Positions 7,460-10,276 of a stretch of 10,276 nt of DNA are shown piece by piece. Both the position numbers and the translations under genes were made by a program. The notes beneath the pieces were generated by a model that was given only the letters and a program-made list of their open reading frames with translations, ran no database searches and was not told where the DNA came from. The first letter of the stretch is position 1; the number at the start of each line of letters is the position of its first letter. The stretch is from Temnopleurus reevesii (taxonomy: Eukaryota; Echinodermata; Echinoidea; Temnopleuroida; Temnopleuridae): NCBI GenBank assembly GCA_036244855.1, contig BQKZ01001277.1, positions 58,574 to 68,849 on the forward strand, given 5' to 3'.

Positions 7460-7616
7460 CGTGTTTGAGAAAAATAGCAGTCTGTAATTGTGCTATCCCA
7501 TTCCACAGTCCATACTTAAATCAATAAACAACCAATCTCTCGATATACCACACAAACTGAACTTGTACAAATCAAAACTTAAAGCACATTTTTCAGCCAT
7601 ATATATTACGGGTAAA

Positions 7617-8665
7617 CTCGCTATTCATAAGGACTGCTATTCATAAGGATCAATGACTCATAAGGACCGCTATTCATAACATTTAAATTCCTATACCCGA
7701 AGGGTCGCTATTCATAAAGTGAAAAGATGGTCACTATTCATAAAGGCATAAAGACAATTATTCATAAGGATTGCTATTCATAATTGGAAAAGAGGGTCGC
7801 TATTCATAACAACACATAAGGGTCACTATACATAAGGACCGCTATTTATAATAAATCATAAGGGTCGCTATACATAATTCAGAAAGAGGTTCGCTATCCA
7901 AAATAACAAATAGGGGTCTTTATTCATAAAGGTCGCTTTTCATAATGGGAGAAGAGAGTCTCTATTCATAATGGGAGAATAGGCCATTGTTCATAAGGGT
8001 CGATATTCATAATCGCAGAAGACTCTTGAATAGCGACCCTATTTCCCGATTGTGAATAGCGAACAATCGGGAAATAGGGTCGCTATTCATAATCATGAAA
8101 TAGGGTTGCTATTCATAATCAGGAAATAGGGTCGCTATTCATAAAGGCCATTGTTCATAAGGGTCGCTATTCATAATGGGGAGATAGGATCGCTATTCAT
8201 AATGGGGTAATAGGGTCGCTAATGGGGAAATAGGTTCGCTATTATGAATTAGTGACTCTCTTCTTCTATTATGAATAGCGACCCCATTCTCTGATTATGA
8301 ATAGCGACCATCTTCTTCTATTATGAATAGCGACCCCATTTTCTGATTATGAATAACGGCCCTCTTCTTCTATTATGAATACCGACCCCATTTTCTGATT
8401 ATGAATAGCGACCCTCTTCTCTGGTTATGATTAGTAACCCTTATGAATATTGATTCTTATGAATAACGACCCTTATGTCTTTTTATGAATAACGAACCTC
8501 TTCTTCAATTAGGAATAGCAACCCTTATGAATAATGACCTTTATGAATAGTGAAACTCTTTTTGTTTCATGAATAGGGACCCTTATGAATAGCGACTCTA
8601 ATTTGGTATTATGAATAGCGACCCTTTTCCGTATTATGAATAGTGACCCTTATGAGTTATTATGA
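7617..8665. repeat. Orientation-switching tandem array of GGGTCGCTATTCATAA
   Basis: The core GGGTCGCTATTCATAA or a close variant recurs dozens of times, either back to back (period about 16) or joined by a spacer such as TGGGGAAATA or TCTTCTTC (period about 31-33). From 7617 to about 8235 the core reads forward, except for a short inverted patch at 8027-8062. From about 8237 to 8665 it reads in reverse (TTATGAATAGCGACCC). The switch point CGCTATTATGAAT is the fusion of a forward and a reverse core. The two halves can therefore pair with each other over hundreds of bases. No long open frame, tRNA or TSD is present. It resembles a minisatellite that has undergone inversions, and it ends at an ambiguous base. 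Confidence 0.92.
8027..8089. repeat. Perfect 27-bp hairpin inside the array
   Basis: The arms 8027-8053 and 8063-8089 are exact inverse copies with a 9-base loop, GAATAGCGA, itself an array core fragment. Neighbouring repeats carry many substitutions, so a flawless stem here implies a recent inversion event or gene conversion between the arms. Confidence 0.9.
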
Positions 8666-8769
8666 NAAAACAAACAAGCAGATATGATATAACGCCTCAC
8701 GTTTAAAATCTTCGAAAAATATATGCAATTATAATTTTGGTATTTGAAAATTCTTAATGCATATCTAAA

Positions 8770-8842
8770 GTAGTCGTGGCCGAGTGATTAAGGCGATAGA
8801 CTATAAATATATTGGGGTGTTCGAATCCAGCTGCCGACCACG
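8770..8842 (+). pseudogene. tRNA-Ser pseudogene B1
   Basis: Counterpart of A1 with the same loss between TTGGGGT and GTTCGAA, so the deletion came before duplication of the unit. Extra damage here is an AGCTG insertion within the T stem 3' strand. The anticodon-loop position reads ATA. The A box (GGCCGAGTGATTAAGG) has one change. Confidence 0.88.
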
Positions 8843-9027
8843 ACTTCTTAATGTGAATTAATGAAAGTTTTAGTTGCGGTTCCCAGCAATTGTTTCCCAG
8901 AGTTCAGACGTAATTAACCTCTACTCTACCGGCCGGGGACAAAAACACAAAGCACTGACGAAACATTGGAAATTCAATCGTTTATTCATTTTTGTGATTT
9001 TCCACAAATATGCACACAACGTACCGT

Positions 9028-9058
9028 ATGCTAATAGGCGTACTACGCTTATTAGCAT
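9028..9058. repeat. 31-bp near-perfect palindrome, copy B
   Basis: ATGCTAATAGGCGTA and TACGCTTATTAGCAT pair over 15 positions around one C, with a single G.T wobble at a position different from that in copy A. It sits about 185 bp downstream of pseudogene B1. Confidence 0.85.
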
Positions 9059-9321
9059 GAAGAATGCAAATATATTAGTACTTCAATAATATAAAAATAT
9101 CTTTTGCTTCATGGACTCATCAGTCAGGCAGTAATTTGACTCGAATTGAAAATGTATTTACTTTTTTTTGCTCCTTTTTACATAAGTGTATACAGATAAG
9201 AAAAAAGATCTAACACAAAATAATTCAAGTAATGAATACCATTTCCTTTTTTGAAAACTGGAATGAATAATATTACTACACAGTATAATGTAATATTTGA
9301 AAATTGTTAACGAATATATAA

Positions 9322-9401
9322 GTAGTCGTGGCCGAGTATAGTTAAGACGATCATACACTAGAATTGGGTCTCCCCGCGCAGGTTCGAATCCTGCCGATAC
9401 G
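9322..9401 (+). pseudogene. tRNA-Ser pseudogene B2
   Basis: Counterpart of A2: it has an intact variable arm, T arm and B box (GGTTCGAATCC), the same missing anticodon-stem bases after CACTAGAA, and the same damaged acceptor end (CGATACG). The D loop differs slightly from A2 (GTATAGTTAAGACGA). TTTT follows at 9405-9408. Confidence 0.88.
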
Positions 9402-9560
9402 ACCTCTTTTGTGTTTGAGAAAAATAGCAGTCTGTAAATTTTGCTCTCCCATTCCACAGTCCGTACTTTAATCAATAAACAATCAATCTCTTGATATACC
9501 AAATAAACTGAACTTGTACAAATCAAAACTTACTGCACATTTTTCAGCCATAGCTATTAC

Positions 9561-9957
9561 AAATGTCGTAGAATGGCTCTATATATTTTGTCAAGAATGG
9601 ACAAAAAGGAAAATACTGGACACCCCCATTCAAACCGTCACAATATTACTATAACGGAGATAAAAGAAGTCTCCTTCCACTTTGTTCTAGTACAGAGTAT
9701 TGTTGAAAAGCTATACAGAATGCTACTGCTATAAAGTAAAAACAAACATTAAAGTTTATACACCAGAAACATTCAGGCTTGAATGTGGGTTGCATATTTT
9801 TTGGACTTCTTTGTCCTTCGGATTTTCTTTTGTATAATACTTACAACAGTCAGAATCGTTCACGAGTTGACAAGTGATAAAATGTGGAGATAAAAATGTA
9901 ACTGAAACTGCGACGTTTCAAATTAATCATCGGCCCATACTTACATTCCCATCTAAG
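9561..9957. other. Intergenic stretch with no recognised feature
   Basis: AT-rich DNA between tRNA unit copy B and the poly(A) signal of the right-hand gene. I see no open frame, repeat or RNA gene that I can support. Part of it may be downstream flank of the minus-strand transcript. Confidence 0.5.
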
Positions 9958-9963
9958 TTTATT
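9958..9963 (-). terminator. AATAAA polyadenylation signal, right-hand gene
   Basis: AATAAA on the minus strand lies 107 bp past the stop codon at 10072-10070, giving a short 3' untranslated region. Cleavage would be expected around 9935-9945. The motif is frequent in AT-rich DNA, so support comes from its position after the candidate exon. Confidence 0.45.
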
Positions 9964-10069
9964 TTAAGAATCAAAATGACATATGAAAAGGAGCCACCCT
10001 AGATAAAATGATAATAAACTAGACTATAAATGCAATGGGTCTTTCCTATACCCAGTACAAAAATGAGCC

Positions 10070-10247
10070 TCATTCCTTTAGAAGTTTATCAGAAACACCA
10101 TCGTTAGCAGTTTTTAAATTACTATTAGGGACGTTGTTCTGTTTTGATGATTGTCGAATACTTCCGAACGAGCGGCGAATTAGTCCGAAATGATTAAAGA
10201 TTTTGCCGAAGTTCATTCTGAGGGCGTTTAGCTCTTCGTTGCCGAAA
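10070..10247 (-). CDS. Probable terminal coding exon of an unidentified gene
   Basis: On the minus strand a long pyrimidine tract (CCCTCCC...CTCTCTTTTATAG, 10276-10248) ends in AG and is followed by an open frame. One base completes the previous codon, then come 58 residues and TGA. The peptide begins FGNEELNALRMNFGKIFNHF, continues GLIRRSFGSIRQSSKQNN and ends VSDKLLKE. The first half could form a basic amphipathic helix; the tail is Asn/Ser/Lys-rich and probably unstructured. Codons such as CGC, AAC, GGC and ATC look more gene-like than the surrounding AT-rich DNA, and the other two frames are soon closed. I do not recognise the family. The rest of the gene would lie right of the window. A chance open frame beside a GA microsatellite is the main alternative. 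Confidence 0.45.
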
Positions 10248-10253
10248 CTATAA

Positions 10254-10276
10254 AAGAGAGAGAGAGGGAGGGAGGG
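10254..10276 (+). repeat. GA / GGGA simple repeat at the window edge
   Basis: AGAGAGAGAGAGGGAGGGAGGG. On the minus strand it would serve as the pyrimidine tract of the acceptor at 10248. Confidence 0.85.

Larger units (their letters stand above)
6132..7609 (+). repeat. Duplicated tRNA-Ser unit, copy A (interrupted by a MITE)
   Basis: Starting at ACAAGCAGAT and ending at TTTTTCAGCCATATATATTAC, this segment matches 8673-9560 almost throughout, in the same orientation. It comprises a left flank, a tRNA-Ser relic, about 490 bp including a 31-bp palindrome (7073-7103), a second tRNA-Ser relic and a 150-bp right flank. Without the 579-bp MITE and one TTAA it is about 895 bp, against 888 bp for copy B. 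Both relics in the unit share the upstream motif TTAACGAATATC, so the unit itself probably arose from an older duplication of one tRNA locus. Confidence 0.9.
8673..9560 (+). repeat. Duplicated tRNA-Ser unit, copy B (uninterrupted)
   Basis: This 888-bp segment is the direct counterpart of copy A and lies immediately after the array. It lacks the MITE and so preserves the pre-insertion site. Differences from copy A are scattered substitutions and small indels, including changes in the tRNA relics. The minus-strand open frame 9158-9526 reads the tRNA relic and AT-rich flank backwards (GFEPARGDP is the usual antisense T-arm translation) and is not a gene. Confidence 0.9.

Noticed and set aside
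7617..8665. CRISPR array
   Set aside because: Repeats are degenerate, vary in spacing, change orientation, and sit in an animal genome with introns. The spacers are themselves repeated.
6240..9401. Functional tRNA-Ser genes
   Set aside because: All four copies lack parts of the anticodon arm or of the variable and T arms, or have broken acceptor pairing. None can fold into a normal tRNA.
9158..9526. Minus-strand 122-codon open frame
   Set aside because: It translates the antisense of a tRNA-Ser relic (GFEPARGDP is the typical product of a reversed T arm) and low-complexity flanks. The matching region of copy A does not keep it open.

Overview
The window is from an animal nuclear genome. It is AT-rich, has introns with standard GT...AG borders, carries metazoan-type serine tRNA relics, and is crowded with small non-autonomous transposon relics. 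The repeat style suggests a marine invertebrate deuterostome such as a sea urchin or relative; that is inference. One ambiguous base (N, 8666) at the edge of a repeat array points to a draft assembly.

Left half (1 to about 5050): the 5' part of MYCBP (c-Myc binding protein, AMY-1), on the minus strand. A promoter with a perfect NRF-1 palindrome (5002-5013) lies about 130 bp before a tiny coding exon 1 (4871-4857, five residues, MTTYR). A 4565-bp intron (4856-292) follows, then exon 2 (291-170), which encodes the most conserved part of the protein. The next intron leaves the window at base 1, so the C-terminal half is outside. Intron 1 holds a foldback element (3293-3962), a second inverted repeat (4208-4596), GTTTCCGGT-type repeats and a GGGGAGCT tandem repeat, with no other credible gene.

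Middle (about 5050-9950): intergenic DNA made largely of repeats. In order: a GATA microsatellite, a degraded dispersed repeat, a fragment related to the later units, a 130-bp foldback with TAA flanks, a roughly 0.9-kb unit (copy A, 6132-7609) with two dead tRNA-Ser genes, a roughly 1-kb array built on GGGTCGCTATTCATAA that reverses orientation near 8236, and a second direct copy of the unit (copy B, 8673-9560). Copy A is interrupted by a 579-bp foldback MITE flanked by TTAA. Copy B keeps the matching empty site with a single TTAA, so the insertion can be read at base resolution.

Right edge (9958-10276): a probable terminal coding exon of an unidentified minus-strand gene (58 codons, stop at 10072-10070), with a strong acceptor tract and an AATAAA signal. 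If real, this gene and MYCBP are head-to-tail on the minus strand with about 5 kb of repeat-filled DNA between them. No complete gene and no intact RNA gene lies in the window.
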